Made by a program: the position numbers and the translations under genes. Positions 26,984-35,569 of a stretch of 64,000 nucleotides of DNA are shown here, one piece after another. Below the pieces are notes generated by a model. It did not search any database. It was given only the letters and a program-made list of their open reading frames with translations, and had not been told where the DNA came from. The first letter of the stretch is position 1; the number at the start of each line of letters is the position of its first letter. Source of the DNA: Chamaesiphon minutus PCC 6605 (GTDB taxonomy: Bacteria; Cyanobacteriota; Cyanobacteriia; Cyanobacteriales; Chamaesiphonaceae). The stretch lies in assembly GCF_000317145.1 (NCBI RefSeq), contig NC_019697.1, positions 2,638,385 through 2,702,384 of the forward strand, written 5' to 3'.

Positions 26984-26998
26984 TAAATGTAAAAAGTA

Positions 26999-27105
26999 TG
27001 GCATTACTTACTGCCTTTCTCAAAGATCGTCCGATTTATTTATTCGATGAATGGGCATCAGATCGAGATCTGGCCTTTCGCGAAATCTTCTATCAGTAGA
27101 TGTTA
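26999..27105 (+). pseudogene. 107-bp partial duplication of the ABC exporter Walker B region
   Basis: This stretch matches 26769-26875 with about eleven differences, almost all transitions, and carries an in-frame TAG. It begins 16 bases after the exporter stop. It is a small tandem copy of the segment encoding LALLTAFLEDRPIYLFDEWA, without coding value. Confidence 0.85.
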
Positions 27106-27211
27106 TGGAGGGATGTTGAGGTGTGTTGGTTGGGTATAGGCACGAAACCCAATATCCTCGCCAGCCTAAATTTGTGCCAATGCGAAGACAATCGTTACTG
27201 CGACAATCTCA

Positions 27212-27272
27212 GGGTACCCACAAGGGGCACCCCTACAGGTTAATCGTGTAGGGGTGCCCCTTGTGGGTACCC
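27212..27272. repeat. 26-bp perfect-stem palindromic repeat
   Basis: GGGTACCCACAAGGGGCACC and on (27212-27237) pairs perfectly with 27247-27272 over 26 bases around a 9-base loop. A shortened copy is at 34173-34222. It lies between the ABC exporter and hemL, convergent genes, so it may also stop transcription. Confidence 0.88.
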
Positions 27273-27277
27273 CCCAG

Positions 27278-27310
27278 GTCTCAAATGTAACCACTAGTTA
27301 CATTTGAGAC
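27278..27310. terminator. Hairpin overlapping the 3' end of hemL
   Basis: GTCTCAAATGTAAC (27278-27291) is mirrored by GTTACATTTGAGAC (27297-27310), a 14-bp perfect stem with a 5-base loop. The right arm covers the last hemL codons and stop. It could terminate or stabilise the hemL mRNA. Confidence 0.6.
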
Positions 27311-28599
27311 ATGACCATTTTAGCAGCAGCCAAAGTGCGATCGATATCTTCTTCGGTATGTGCTAGCGAAGTAAAACCAGCCTCAAACTGCGATGGTGCT
27401 AAATAAATGCCATGCTCTAACATTCCGCGATGGAAGCGACCGAATTTAGTGACATCCGAATGCTTGGCATCTTCAAAATTGTGAACTGGCCCTTCACAGA
27501 AGAATAACCCAAACATCCCACTGATATTGCCACCACAAGCCGCATGTCCGGTTTCTTTGGCGATTTGAACTAATCCATCCGCCAACCGTTTGGTGATTTT
27601 ATCCAAGTACTCATAAGCACCAGGTTTTTGCAACAATTCCAGCGTTTTAATCCCTGCCGTCATTGCCAATGGGTTGCCCGATAGCGTCCCGGCTTGATAC
27701 ATCGGCCCCGCAGGTGCGACCATCGACATGATATCCTTGCGTCCGCCATAGGCTCCGACAGGTAACCCACCGCCGATGACTTTACCCATCGTCGTCAGAT
27801 CTGGCGTCACGCCAAATCTCTGTTGTGCGCCGCCGTAAGAGATGCGGAAGCCAGTCATCACTTCATCGAATACCAGCAACGCGCCGTATTCTTGAGTAAT
27901 CAACCGCAAGCCTTCGAGAAAACCAGCATCGGGAACGATAAAACCAGCATTCCCCACCACAGGCTCCAAAATCACGCCAGCAATGCTGTCGGGATTGGCA
28001 GCAAATAGAGCTTTGACAGCTTCTAAATCGTTATAAGGTGCCGTCAGGGTATCGGCGGTCGTCGATTTTGGTACGCCAGGGGAATCGGGCAAACCGAGCG
28101 TAGCCACACCCGACCCAGCTTTGACCAAGAACATGTCCGCATGTCCGTGATAGCAGCCTTCAAACTTGACGATCTTATCGCGTCCGGTAAAGGCACGCAT
28201 CAGCCGCAGGACAGCCATACAAGCTTCCGTGCCGGAATTGACAAACCGCACCATTTCCACGCTCGGAACGGCTGCGATCACCATCTCTGCAAGGACGTTT
28301 TCGAGGTAGCAGGGCGCACCAAAGCTCGTGCCTTTGGCAAGTGCGTCGTGTAAAGCTGCGATCACTTCTGGGTTAGCGTGTCCGCAGATTGCTGGCCCCC
28401 AACTGCCCACATAATCTATATACTGATTGCCATCTACGTCCCAGACATAAGCATCTTTGACGCGATCGAATACAATTGGTTGTCCGCCAACAGATTTAAA
28501 CGCCCGCACGGGGGAGTTTACCCCACCTGGCATCAGCTTCTGAGCGGCTGCGAATATTTCTTCAGATTTTGTAGTTTTCAAATTAGATGTAGAAACCAA
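27298..28599 (-). CDS. hemL: Glutamate-1-semialdehyde 2,1-aminomutase
   Basis: 433 residues, the normal size. This PLP enzyme makes 5-aminolevulinate from glutamate-1-semialdehyde, the entry to haem, chlorophyll and bilin synthesis. Landmarks are the opening [31 protein letters not shown], the substrate-side [37 protein letters not shown], and the PLP-binding lysine in [18 protein letters not shown]. It is a stand-alone gene; flanking DNA is repeat-rich. Confidence 0.97.
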   Translation of the reverse strand: MVSTSNLKTTKSEEIFAAAQKLMPGGVNSPVRAFKSVGGQPIVFDRVKDAYVWDVDGNQYIDYVGSWGPAICGHANPEVIAALHDALAKGTSFGAPCYLENVLAEMVIAAVPSVEMVRFVNSGTEACMAVLRLMRAFTGRDKIVKFEGCYHGHADMFLVKAGSGVATLGLPDSPGVPKSTTADTLTAPYNDLEAVKALFAANPDSIAGVILEPVVGNAGFIVPDAGFLEGLRLITQEYGALLVFDEVMTGFRISYGGAQQRFGVTPDLTTMGKVIGGGLPVGAYGGRKDIMSMVAPAGPMYQAGTLSGNPLAMTAGIKTLELLQKPGAYEYLDKITKRLADGLVQIAKETGHAACGGNISGMFGLFFCEGPVHNFEDAKHSDVTKFGRFHRGMLEHGIYLAPSQFEAGFTSLAHTEEDIDRTLAAAKMVMSQM

Positions 28600-28759
28600 T
28601 TTTTTCTCCCAACGGTTATAAAGCTAAATTTTAAGTATTTTCGTACTTATAGGCGATCGAGACTATAGTAATTTTAGTGGAATTGACCCGATTACCCAAG
28701 AGCTACTTCACAATCGGAGTTGATGGGGTGGGTAAAAGCGGAGATCTACCCACCCCGAC

Positions 28760-28837
28760 CTACGGGCACCCCTGTCTTGACGCACACAAACGGGAGGGAA
28801 CCTCCCGTTCGATGCGTCGCTCCGAGGAGGGGATTTT
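28760..28837. repeat. 78-bp dispersed repeat, copy A
   Basis: Identical to 56189-56266 over 78 bases, including the palindrome AACGGGAGGGAACCTCCCGT. Both copies are preceded by GCGGAGATCTACCCACCCC. The surrounding 28600-29022 stretch has no supported gene; it also holds GTAGGTTGGGTAAAGCAAAG-type repeat sequence. Confidence 0.9.
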
Positions 28838-29022
28838 GTGCGTTGGTGTTTAGGGGGTGAGAGCCAAACCTGCACCTGTTCGGCACAGTGCAAAAATTTT
28901 GTAGGTTGGGTAAAGCAAAGCGAAACCCAACAACCACAACGAAATCGCGTGCAGATGTTTGGCTTAACATTCGTTTTACCCAATCTACAAACTAACCCTG
29001 AATTTTAATCAAATTTATCTTG

Positions 29023-29772
29023 ATGTCAGTCGTCACTAGCTTACCAGAAACAATCAAAAATTTGACTAGCTTAAGAGAGCTGCATCTTAGTAATAACTTA
29101 CTAGTACTCGACGGCATAAGTAAAGCAACCATTGCCTATACTCTCCTTTCCTCCCAACTCTTCTCAGAATAGTACTAGGATTTACGCCGCTCGGTACTAG
29201 ATACTTTTCCAGAAAATATTGTTAACATGAGTGATTTAGAATATCTTCATTTGGATGGAAACAGTATTACTAATTTACCCAGAAATACCCGCAGACTTGT
29301 TAATTTAATCTACATCAATCTAAACCATAATCCTTTGATAGATATATCAGTATTGAAAGATTTACCAAACTTGGAAACAGTTAGATTTCTAAACTTGGAT
29401 TTACCTCGTCGATACTGGATGAATTTTAGTGATTGGAAATCCGAGTGGTTATTAGATGAAGATAACGCCGAGATTAGACGTGTTTTAGTCGAGCAAGTAG
29501 GATATGAGAAAATATGCGAAGAGTTAGATGCAAGTACTCTCAATAATTGGAGAGAATATACTTTATTGAAAATTGATGGAGTTGAAGCCATATACAATCG
29601 ACACACTCGTAGATTTATCGATCGAGAACCGATAGTATTACTCAAGATGACTTGCCCATCGACGGGGCATATTCATATCCTCCGAGTACCGCCAGAGATG
29701 ACGAGTGCCGAAGCCGCGATTACTTGGGTAAATCATGGTATTCATCCCGACAAATTTGCCGTGCAAACTTGA
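29023..29772 (+). pseudogene. Leucine-rich-repeat protein, broken, with DUF6745-like C-terminus
   Basis: A first piece (29023-29172) reads SLPETIKNLTSLRELHLSNN, an LRR unit, then stops. A second ORF (29227-29772, 181 residues) has LEYLHLDGNSITNLP and LVNLIYINLNHNPLID (LRR), then a C-terminal domain with REYTLLKIDGVEA, LLKMTCPSTGHIHILRVPP and AITWVNHGIHPDKFAVQT, as I recall for the LRR-linked domain DUF6745. The N-terminal repeats are lost or frameshifted, though the 181-residue piece could still be expressed from 29227. Confidence 0.7.
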
Positions 29773-29779
29773 GATATCT

Positions 29780-30133
29780 CTACTTCACAAACCAATTTAG
29801 CAAGGTTGACACGATCGATAGCACGAACGAGCCAGCAATTGCCGGAACGATGCCAGCAATTTGAAATCCAGGCACATACCACGAGACAAACATCAAACAC
29901 AGGACATTAATTGCCAGCGAAGACAGTCCCAATGTGAGAATCGTTAAGGGAAATGTGAGAAACTTTAGAATCGGACTCACGGTACTATTAATCAAACCCA
30001 GCACTAAAGCCGCAATCATTGCTGTGACAAAATCGCGCAGCCGAAACTGTCCTGGTAAAAAATGGTCGATAATCCGTTGCGTAATTAGGAACGCGATCGC
30101 ATTGAGAACCCAGTTGATGAGTATTTTGAACAT
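29780..30133 (-). CDS. Phage holin superfamily IV-like membrane protein
   Basis: 117 residues with four hydrophobic segments (LINWVLNAIAFLI, FVTAMIAALVLGLINSTV, FLTFPLTILTLGLSSLAINV, IAGIVPAIAGSFVLSIVSTL). This is the layout of the widespread PF04020-type four-TM family, named after holins but usually chromosomal with unknown role. It ends 7 bases from the stop of the convergent LRR remnant. Confidence 0.88.
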   Translation of the reverse strand: MFKILINWVLNAIAFLITQRIIDHFLPGQFRLRDFVTAMIAALVLGLINSTVSPILKFLTFPLTILTLGLSSLAINVLCLMFVSWYVPGFQIAGIVPAIAGSFVLSIVSTLLNWFVK

Positions 30134-30138
30134 AGAGG

Positions 30139-30360
30139 CTAGTGAGTATTCGTAGCAGAATCTTTTAGACGTTTATCTAGCAAACAATCCTCAAAACTTA
30201 ATCCTTCTTCATCTAGAAAACTAGAAATCGCCATTTCAGTTGAAGCCTCTAGTTCGCTGGACTTTTCGAGCAGAGCCGTTTTGATGTAGTCAGGTAACTA
30301 ATTGACAATTCGATCGATTGCTGCTGGCGGAAGATGTTGGTTAGCAAGAGTTTGAGTCAT
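30139..30360 (-). pseudogene. Small antitoxin-like protein with an in-frame stop
   Basis: The frame MTQTLANQHLPPAAIDRIVN is followed by TAG (30298-30300), then LPDYIKTALLEKSSELEAST and EMAISSFLDEEGLSFEDCLL. It resembles a cyanobacterial family of ~70-residue proteins usually next to toxin genes. The stop codon splits it. No toxin gene was found beside it; 30361-30734 holds nothing else convincing. Confidence 0.55.
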
Positions 30361-30734
30361 AGTTCTTGATTCGATGGTGTCAAAGTCACGGCTGAGTGGT
30401 TGACATCGATACGAAAGCATCTAGGATTTGTCGAGACTCGGGATGGTGTCGGACATCGGCACAGCGGATTGTAATTGACCGATTTTACCTCGATCGAGCG
30501 CATACCTTAATCTTATCTGCTGTAGATACGGACAGGTCGCGATCGGATTTGAGTTGGAGCAAATATTCTGAAGTATCCAGCCTAGATCGTCAACCCTATT
30601 TTTGCGATAAACTGTGAATGTTAAGGAATGTAAAAATCTGGCTATATCTAACTTGTCCAGATTCGAGCTTCACTATTTTGCGATCGCATAGCGTCGGCTT
30701 TGTCGAGTCGCAACACAACTGTTTACTAGAATAT

Positions 30735-31256
30735 ATGCCTACTATTATCGCTCTTATCCTTGCTTCCATTTTAGTATTCTTTCCCGGCCAGGTAATGCTA
30801 CCAGGAGGTGGCAACGCTTACGCAGCGGGAGGAACATCTCAATACAAGCCATCACTTTCCTATGATAATGCCGTACTCAACGGTGAAGATTTTTCAGGGA
30901 AAAATTTACAGACAGCGGTATTTACGACCGCAAAGTTAGATGATACCAACTTTGCTGGTGCAGACCTGACAGGTGTAGTAATCAGTTCCTCAACCTTAAA
31001 CCGTACCAATCTCCATGGTGCAAATCTCACTCAAGGTTTGCTGGATCAAGTTAGGTTTGTCGGTGCAGATTTGAGCGATGCTGTTTTTGTGGAAGCGATG
31101 ATGCTGCGATCGACATTTACAGATGTTAATATCGCTGGCGCAGACTTTACCGATGCGATTTTAGGGAAGCTCCAACAGAAAGAACTTTGTCAAATCGCCA
31201 CTGGGGTGAATTCCAAAACTGGCGTAGCCACCCGCGATTCTCTCGGCTGTAAATAA
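30735..31256 (+). CDS. Exported pentapeptide-repeat protein (probably thylakoid lumen)
   Basis: 173 residues from the ATG at 30735; an upstream in-frame start (30618) is less likely because the 30735 start begins a clean signal peptide, TIIALILASILVFFPGQVM, ending near NAYAAGG. The mature part has pentapeptide repeats A(D/N)LxX: LNGEDFSGKNLQTAVF, TNFAGADLTGVVI, TNLHGANLTQGLL and DVNIAGADFTDAIL, forming a right-handed quadrilateral helix. The C-terminus has two Cys (LCQIATG...SLGCK), typical of lumenal pentapeptide proteins. Confidence 0.88.
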   Translation: MPTIIALILASILVFFPGQVMLPGGGNAYAAGGTSQYKPSLSYDNAVLNGEDFSGKNLQTAVFTTAKLDDTNFAGADLTGVVISSSTLNRTNLHGANLTQGLLDQVRFVGADLSDAVFVEAMMLRSTFTDVNIAGADFTDAILGKLQQKELCQIATGVNSKTGVATRDSLGCK

Positions 31257-31295
31257 ATAGACGCTGCGGAGATGATGTTATCCTGATATGGGTCT

Positions 31296-31367
31296 GTAGA
31301 TGCGGGTTTATGCTATTTAATGTCGATCGGACAATTAGATATCGAACAAAACCTGCCGTCCCCCACC
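31296..31367. repeat. Third copy of the ~70-bp palindromic repeat
   Basis: GTAGATGCGGGTTTATGCTA then GATATCGAACAAAACCTGCC and CCCCCACCAGAA correspond to the elements at 6031-6229, with scattered changes. It occupies much of the gap before purK. Confidence 0.75.
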
Positions 31368-31460
31368 AGAATCGCTTGAAAGATCTCAAATGGTTTCAAT
31401 AAGGGGGGTTGGGGTATAGAGTAAATCCCCAAAATAAAGGTTCAGTTGGCAAGAAGTGAA

Positions 31461-32603
31461 ATGAAACGAATTGGTGTAATTGGTGGCGGACAATTAGCGT
31501 GGATGATGGCTAGTGCTGCCCAGGAATTGGGAATAGAACTAGTCGTACAGACGCCCCACTCTGATGACGTCGCTGTTAGCTTGGCGGCAGAGACAGTCTT
31601 GGCAGATGTAGCAGATGTCGCAGCGACAGCCAAGCTAGCGACAAAATGCGACGTCATTACGTTTGAGAATGAGTTTGTCGATCTCGATGGATTGGGCAAA
31701 CTCGCCGCAACGGGTGATGCTTGTTTTCTGCCACCGTTATCAGCTTTAGCTCCGTTACTAGATAAATATACCCAGCGTTGCTACTTGCGAGATTTGGGTT
31801 TGCCAGTGCCGAAGTTTGCGCTACTAGAGCAAGCGGAATTACCCCCAGGATTTGAATTTCCGGTCGTTGTCAAAGCCAGACGCAATGGTTATGACGGACA
31901 GGGGACATTTATCATCAAAGATAAATCTGCGCTAGAAAGCCTCTACCATCGTTATCCAGACACGCCATTTTTGGTGGAAGAATTTGTCAACTTCGATCGC
32001 GAGTTGGCCGTCATTGCCGCTAGAGGTGTCAATGGGGACGTAGTTACCTATCCAATCCTGGAGACTCAACAAGAAAACCAAGTATGTCGGCGGGTATTTA
32101 CGATCGAAGATTTACCCGCTGCGACGATCGATACTTGTAACTCGATCGCATCCAAACTACTCACTAGTCTAGGCGCAGTTGGTATCTTTGGGATTGAATT
32201 ATTTGCCACTGCTGACGGGAAAGTTTCGGTCAATGAAATTGCCCCGCGCACGCACAATTCGGGACATTTAACGATCGAAGCTTGCGCTACTTCGCAATTT
32301 AGCCAACTGATTCGGGCTGTTGCTGGCTTACCCTTGGGCAGCACAGAACTTACCTGTGGGGCTGCGGTGATGGTTAATTTGCTGGGTTATGAAGATAGTC
32401 AAAGCGACTATCTCAGCCACCGCCAGCAGATCTCAGCGATTCCCAATGCTTACGTCCATTGGTACGGGAAGCAGTCGCGAATAGGGCGCAAACTCGGTCA
32501 TGTAACGATTTTAGTCGGTGCGGATGCCACACTAGATCGACAAGATTACCGCATCCAAGCAGCAGCTTTGGCACGACAAGTCGAGACAATTTGGTACACC
32601 TAA
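31461..32603 (+). CDS. purK: N5-carboxyaminoimidazole ribonucleotide synthase
   Basis: About 380 residues from ATG 31461 (a TTG at 31446 is also in frame). It is an ATP-grasp enzyme of purine synthesis, carboxylating AIR. Landmarks are the opening KRIGVIGGGQLAWMM, FENEFVD, PLLDKYTQRCYLRDLGLPVP, VVKARRNGYDGQGTF, PFLVEEFVNFDRELAVIAAR, FGIELFATADGKVSVNEIAP with RTHNSGH, and HWYGKQSRIGRKLGHVTIL. purE is not in the window. Confidence 0.97.
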   Translation: MKRIGVIGGGQLAWMMASAAQELGIELVVQTPHSDDVAVSLAAETVLADVADVAATAKLATKCDVITFENEFVDLDGLGKLAATGDACFLPPLSALAPLLDKYTQRCYLRDLGLPVPKFALLEQAELPPGFEFPVVVKARRNGYDGQGTFIIKDKSALESLYHRYPDTPFLVEEFVNFDRELAVIAARGVNGDVVTYPILETQQENQVCRRVFTIEDLPAATIDTCNSIASKLLTSLGAVGIFGIELFATADGKVSVNEIAPRTHNSGHLTIEACATSQFSQLIRAVAGLPLGSTELTCGAAVMVNLLGYEDSQSDYLSHRQQISAIPNAYVHWYGKQSRIGRKLGHVTILVGADATLDRQDYRIQAAALARQVETIWYT

Positions 32604-32931
32604 TCACTCCCAACTCCCAGATCCCCCACCAAACTACCAACTAGATTTACGCCCTAGACCACTATCTGGGGATCGATAATGATAAAACTTCACAAAACTT
32701 GACGCCGCTCTTCAGTTAAGGGAAACTTACTTATAATGCAAGTAACAACTTAACTAAATAATAACTTTTACCAAGTTTTAGCTAGCCTCGATTCGATCTG
32801 CCTTGGTGAAGAATATCGATCGCCATCGAAAGATATTCATAAAAATCATCTACCGATCGGGTCTAAACTATTTTGCTCAGACTAAATATAATGACGATCG
32901 AGTGCGTAATTTTGGAGGATTTACAGAACCG

Positions 32932-33138
32932 ATGAGCATGGAGACGCTAGAGTTTATCATCTATCCAGATGGCAGAGTGCAGGAAAAAGTCACTGGTGTA
33001 GTGGGTCAGTCTTGCACCGTAGTAACAGCAGCGATCGAATCTGAACTAGGTCATGTAGTCAGCCAAGAACAAACTGCGGAATATTTTGCTCAAAATATCG
33101 AACTAACAGCCACTGCCACGACTCAAGCTACTTGGTAA
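32932..33138 (+). CDS. DUF2997 protein
   Basis: 68 residues from ATG 32932, chosen because GGAGG lies 13 bases upstream. The longer frame upstream is not conserved-looking. METLEFIIYPDGRVQEKVTG is the DUF2997 signature, and ELGHVVSQEQTAEYF follows. In cyanobacteria and some plastids this gene goes with ycf35 and a ferredoxin, as it does here. Molecular function unknown. Confidence 0.85.
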   Translation: MSMETLEFIIYPDGRVQEKVTGVVGQSCTVVTAAIESELGHVVSQEQTAEYFAQNIELTATATTQATW

Positions 33139-33281
33139 CTTGAGAGCCTCTTGGTAGCAATGCTAAAGATGTATATCGATCGTCAACACCTGTCGATCGG
33201 TCTTTATGAGTAGAGGATTTAATTGCCTGTTACCAGCACCCAGCGATCGACTGTCAACTTTCAACTATCAACTAAATTTAT

Positions 33282-33671
33282 ATGTCCCACTTTAGCAATA
33301 TCAAGACCAAGATCCGCAATGTAGAATCACTCACGGCTGCATTGACAGATCTCGGTATCGATTGGAAAACTGGCCCTCAAGCCGTGCGCGGTTACCAAGG
33401 CGATACTCGCACCGCCGCAGTCGTCATCGAGCAAGAAAATGGCTACGATATCGGCTTTAGCAGCAATGGCAATAACGAGTACGAACTCATTGCCGATCTC
33501 CAATTCTGGCAGCAAAATTGGTCGGTCGATCGCTTTTTGAGTCAAGTGACTCAGCGATACGCTTATCATACAGTTGTAACTGAAGCGACCAAGCAAGGTT
33601 TTCAAGTCGCTGAAGAACGCAATCAACAAGACGGTTCGATTAAGCTAGTAGTTCAACGCTGGAGTGCATAA
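33282..33671 (+). CDS. ycf35: Ycf35 / DUF1257 protein
   Basis: 129 residues. MSHFSNIKTKIRNVESLTAA, VRGYQGDT, NGYDIGFSSNGNNEYELIAD and QRYAYHTVVTEATKQGFQVA match Ycf35. The gene is conserved from cyanobacteria to red-algal plastids, with no known biochemical role. It is 3 bases before the ferredoxin gene and 143 bases after the DUF2997 gene. Confidence 0.93.
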   Translation: MSHFSNIKTKIRNVESLTAALTDLGIDWKTGPQAVRGYQGDTRTAAVVIEQENGYDIGFSSNGNNEYELIADLQFWQQNWSVDRFLSQVTQRYAYHTVVTEATKQGFQVAEERNQQDGSIKLVVQRWSA

Positions 33672-33674
33672 CTC

Positions 33675-34112
33675 ATGTCTGATTTTACCCCACCATTAGA
33701 TGGTAACCAATCTGGTTTCGAGCCAGAACTAGGCGGCTTTTTGCGCGACGCAGAAGATCGATCGGGTTTTGAGCCGGAACTCGGTGGGGTATGGCGACAG
33801 AAAGGTGTCTATGTTGATGAGCTGACTTGTATCGGGTGTTTGCATTGCGCTCATACAGCTCGCAATACGTTTTATATCGAGCCGGAGCACGGCAGAGCGA
33901 GGGTAGTTCGTCAAGATGGCGATCTCGAAGATACGATCCAAGAAGCGATCGATACTTGTCCAGTAAACTGCATTCAGTGGGTCGATTATACAGAGTTAAA
34001 GAAACTAGAAGCAGAACGTCAATATCAAGTAATTCCGATGGCTGGTTTCCCTGTCGATCGAGCTACAATTGCGGCTAGAGTTCGACGTCGTAAACTGAAT
34101 AAGGGAAAATAG
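33675..34112 (+). CDS. 4Fe-4S ferredoxin, ycf35-associated
   Basis: 145 residues. One [4Fe-4S] site is formed by CIGCLHC (from residue 56) and the distal Cys in DTCPVNCIQW; the usual second set of three cysteines is not seen. The N-terminus carries a tandem duplication of SGFEPELGG (near residues 14 and 32). The C-terminus is basic (RVRRRKLNKGK). The gene is cotranscribed with ycf35. It may supply electrons or a cluster to that partner, which is an inference from synteny. Confidence 0.92.
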   Translation: MSDFTPPLDGNQSGFEPELGGFLRDAEDRSGFEPELGGVWRQKGVYVDELTCIGCLHCAHTARNTFYIEPEHGRARVVRQDGDLEDTIQEAIDTCPVNCIQWVDYTELKKLEAERQYQVIPMAGFPVDRATIAARVRRRKLNKGK

Positions 34113-34172
34113 AATTTCAGACATCTTGCATCAGTTTGACGTTTAGATCTACTAGTGCTTAGTTTCAATCCA

Positions 34173-34222
34173 GGGTACCCACAAGGGGCACCCCTACATA
34201 ATTAATCGGTAGGGGTGCCCCC
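34173..34222. repeat. Shortened copy of the 27212-27272 palindrome
   Basis: The left arm GGGTACCCACAAGGGGCACC and on is complete, and the right arm is cut to TAGGGGTGCCCC. It lies downstream of the ferredoxin gene and may act as a terminator. Confidence 0.8.
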
Positions 34223-34270
34223 AGATCTACACTAAATTACTTAAGATAAAATAAGATTTGATATTTCTTG

Positions 34271-34444
34271 TCAGTTAACGACCGTCGATATTAACATGGA
34301 GATCGCTTCGTTAAAATCCATGTCGCGCTCGCTAAAATGACATTCTAAGTCACCATAAATGATGTTGTTATAGTCTATTCCTACTGCCCAGCATGGATGA
34401 GCACCAATCTTTATTATTAATGCTTCATGCCTTAATTCCTCCAA
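34271..34444 (-). CDS. Small hypothetical ORF (possibly partial)
   Basis: 57 residues from a TTG at 34444. It reads LEELRHEALIIKIGAHPCWA, then VGIDYNNIIYGDLECHFSER, ending SMLISTVVN. There is no ATG near the start, and the frame opens only as far as a TAA near 34480, so it may be the C-terminal part of a lost gene. It sits 20 bases downstream of the hypothetical gene at 34465. Confidence 0.35.
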   Translation of the reverse strand: MEELRHEALIIKIGAHPCWAVGIDYNNIIYGDLECHFSERDMDFNEAISMLISTVVN

Positions 34445-34464
34445 TGGAAATGAAGTATAATTTA

Positions 34465-34929
34465 TTAAATATCGACTCCAAATTTATCATAGTTATCAAG
34501 ATAATTAATTAGCGTTTCGGTGGATAATGCGCTAGATTTACTCAAAATATTATCGATCGCTAGTAATCTATCGGAGCATTCAAAGATTTCAGTTATTTTC
34601 TTAGCTTTGTCATATTTACTAACTGCTTCATTTTCGACACAATCGCTATTATAAGTATCGATCGACTCACCATTCAAGTAAAGTTTATATCCAAATTCAC
34701 TACTATCATGTAGATATGCAGCCATTACCGCACAGTTGAAAAAATTAGAGATCTGACTTACCGGAAATAGCTTCTCATTACAATCAGCGGAGATATCTCG
34801 ATCGTAAATTACCGTGAATTTATTTATAGTAGGAGATATAAAAGCAGTTCTCTTTAGGCTTGACAAATAATCGACTATTTTTTCTTGAGTAACGTTATAA
34901 ACAGTAACGTTTGCGTAATGATTTCCCAT
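34465..34929 (-). CDS. Hypothetical protein
   Basis: 154 residues, soluble, acidic and Asn/Tyr/Asp-rich. GNHYANVTVYNVTQEKIVDY and FGYKLYLNGESIDTYNSDC resemble a family of small proteins often seen in toxin-immunity neighbourhoods, but I cannot name it. It lies 22 bases downstream of a ParE toxin gene on the same strand, so it may ride on that operon. Confidence 0.65.
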   Translation of the reverse strand: MGNHYANVTVYNVTQEKIVDYLSSLKRTAFISPTINKFTVIYDRDISADCNEKLFPVSQISNFFNCAVMAAYLHDSSEFGYKLYLNGESIDTYNSDCVENEAVSKYDKAKKITEIFECSDRLLAIDNILSKSSALSTETLINYLDNYDKFGVDI

Positions 34930-34951
34930 TCACACATCCTAATTCACTATA

Positions 34952-35260
34952 TTATAGCAACGTAGAAAAGTCGCGCGAACCATGAATAATCCGAATGATA
35001 ATTAACACATCTTCTCTAGTGAGATAGAAAATTATATATTTCTTAAATCCTTTGACACCCCACTGTCGTAGTCCTATCAGACTTTGATTTTGAGTTGGAT
35101 AAATACGTCCTAAGCTTGGTGTAGTGGCTATCTTGGCAAAGGTTTTACGAGCAGCATCAAAAAATCGTAAAGCAGCATCAGGATTGTTCTGAGAAATATA
35201 TGTATAAATCTCGTCAAAATCTTGACTAGCAAGAGGCGATATCTGAAGACGCAAGCTCAT
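34952..35260 (-). CDS. parE: ParE/RelE-type toxin
   Basis: 102 residues. ISPLASQDFDEIYTYISQNN, FAKIATTPSLGRIYP, GVKGFKKYIIFYLTREDVLI and IIRIIHGSRDFSTLL are ParE-superfamily landmarks. ParE members poison gyrase and RelE members cleave mRNA; the IRIIHGSRD ending favours ParE. It overlaps the antitoxin gene by 4 bases (ATGA), the usual type II arrangement. Confidence 0.92.
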   Translation of the reverse strand: MSLRLQISPLASQDFDEIYTYISQNNPDAALRFFDAARKTFAKIATTPSLGRIYPTQNQSLIGLRQWGVKGFKKYIIFYLTREDVLIIIRIIHGSRDFSTLL

Positions 35261-35508
35261 GGTTTGATGAGACTAGAGCGTTTCTGCTCCCACCAGTCAT
35301 CATTAACTTCGATAGGTTCGCCACTTTCGAGTCCTTCAATTAGCATTCCTTCGAGTCGTTCTCTTTCTCTTTCTCGATCGAGAAGGTTACGTAGATAATG
35401 ATCTGTAGACGGAAATCCATTTTTTACAGTCTGACTTTCAATGAAAGTTTGTAGATCTTCAGGTATAGAGAATGTAACTGCAACCATCTGGGCTTTCTCC
35501 AATGCCAC
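35257..35508 (-). CDS. parD: ParD-type antitoxin
   Basis: 83 residues, or 76 if the internal Met of MVAVTFSIPEDLQ is used. An N-terminal ribbon-helix-helix (VTFSIPEDLQTFIES) should bind its own promoter, followed by STDHYLRNLLDRERERERLE and an acidic toxin-binding tail. It is upstream of and overlaps parE, consistent with autoregulation. Confidence 0.9.
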   Translation of the reverse strand: MALEKAQMVAVTFSIPEDLQTFIESQTVKNGFPSTDHYLRNLLDRERERERLEGMLIEGLESGEPIEVNDDWWEQKRSSLIKP

Positions 35509-35569
35509 TAAGTTGATAACTATATTTTAATCGATGTCAAGAGCATTTGACCTGTTGTATTTAGCAGCC

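Noticed and set aside
30396..30617. A 73-residue plus-strand gene
   Set aside because: No ribosome site, no family resemblance, and composition like random frame.
31257..31445. 6S RNA gene upstream of purK
   Set aside because: A 6S gene is known upstream of purK in some cyanobacteria, but this gap is mostly a dispersed palindromic repeat and I could not fit the conserved 6S bubble.
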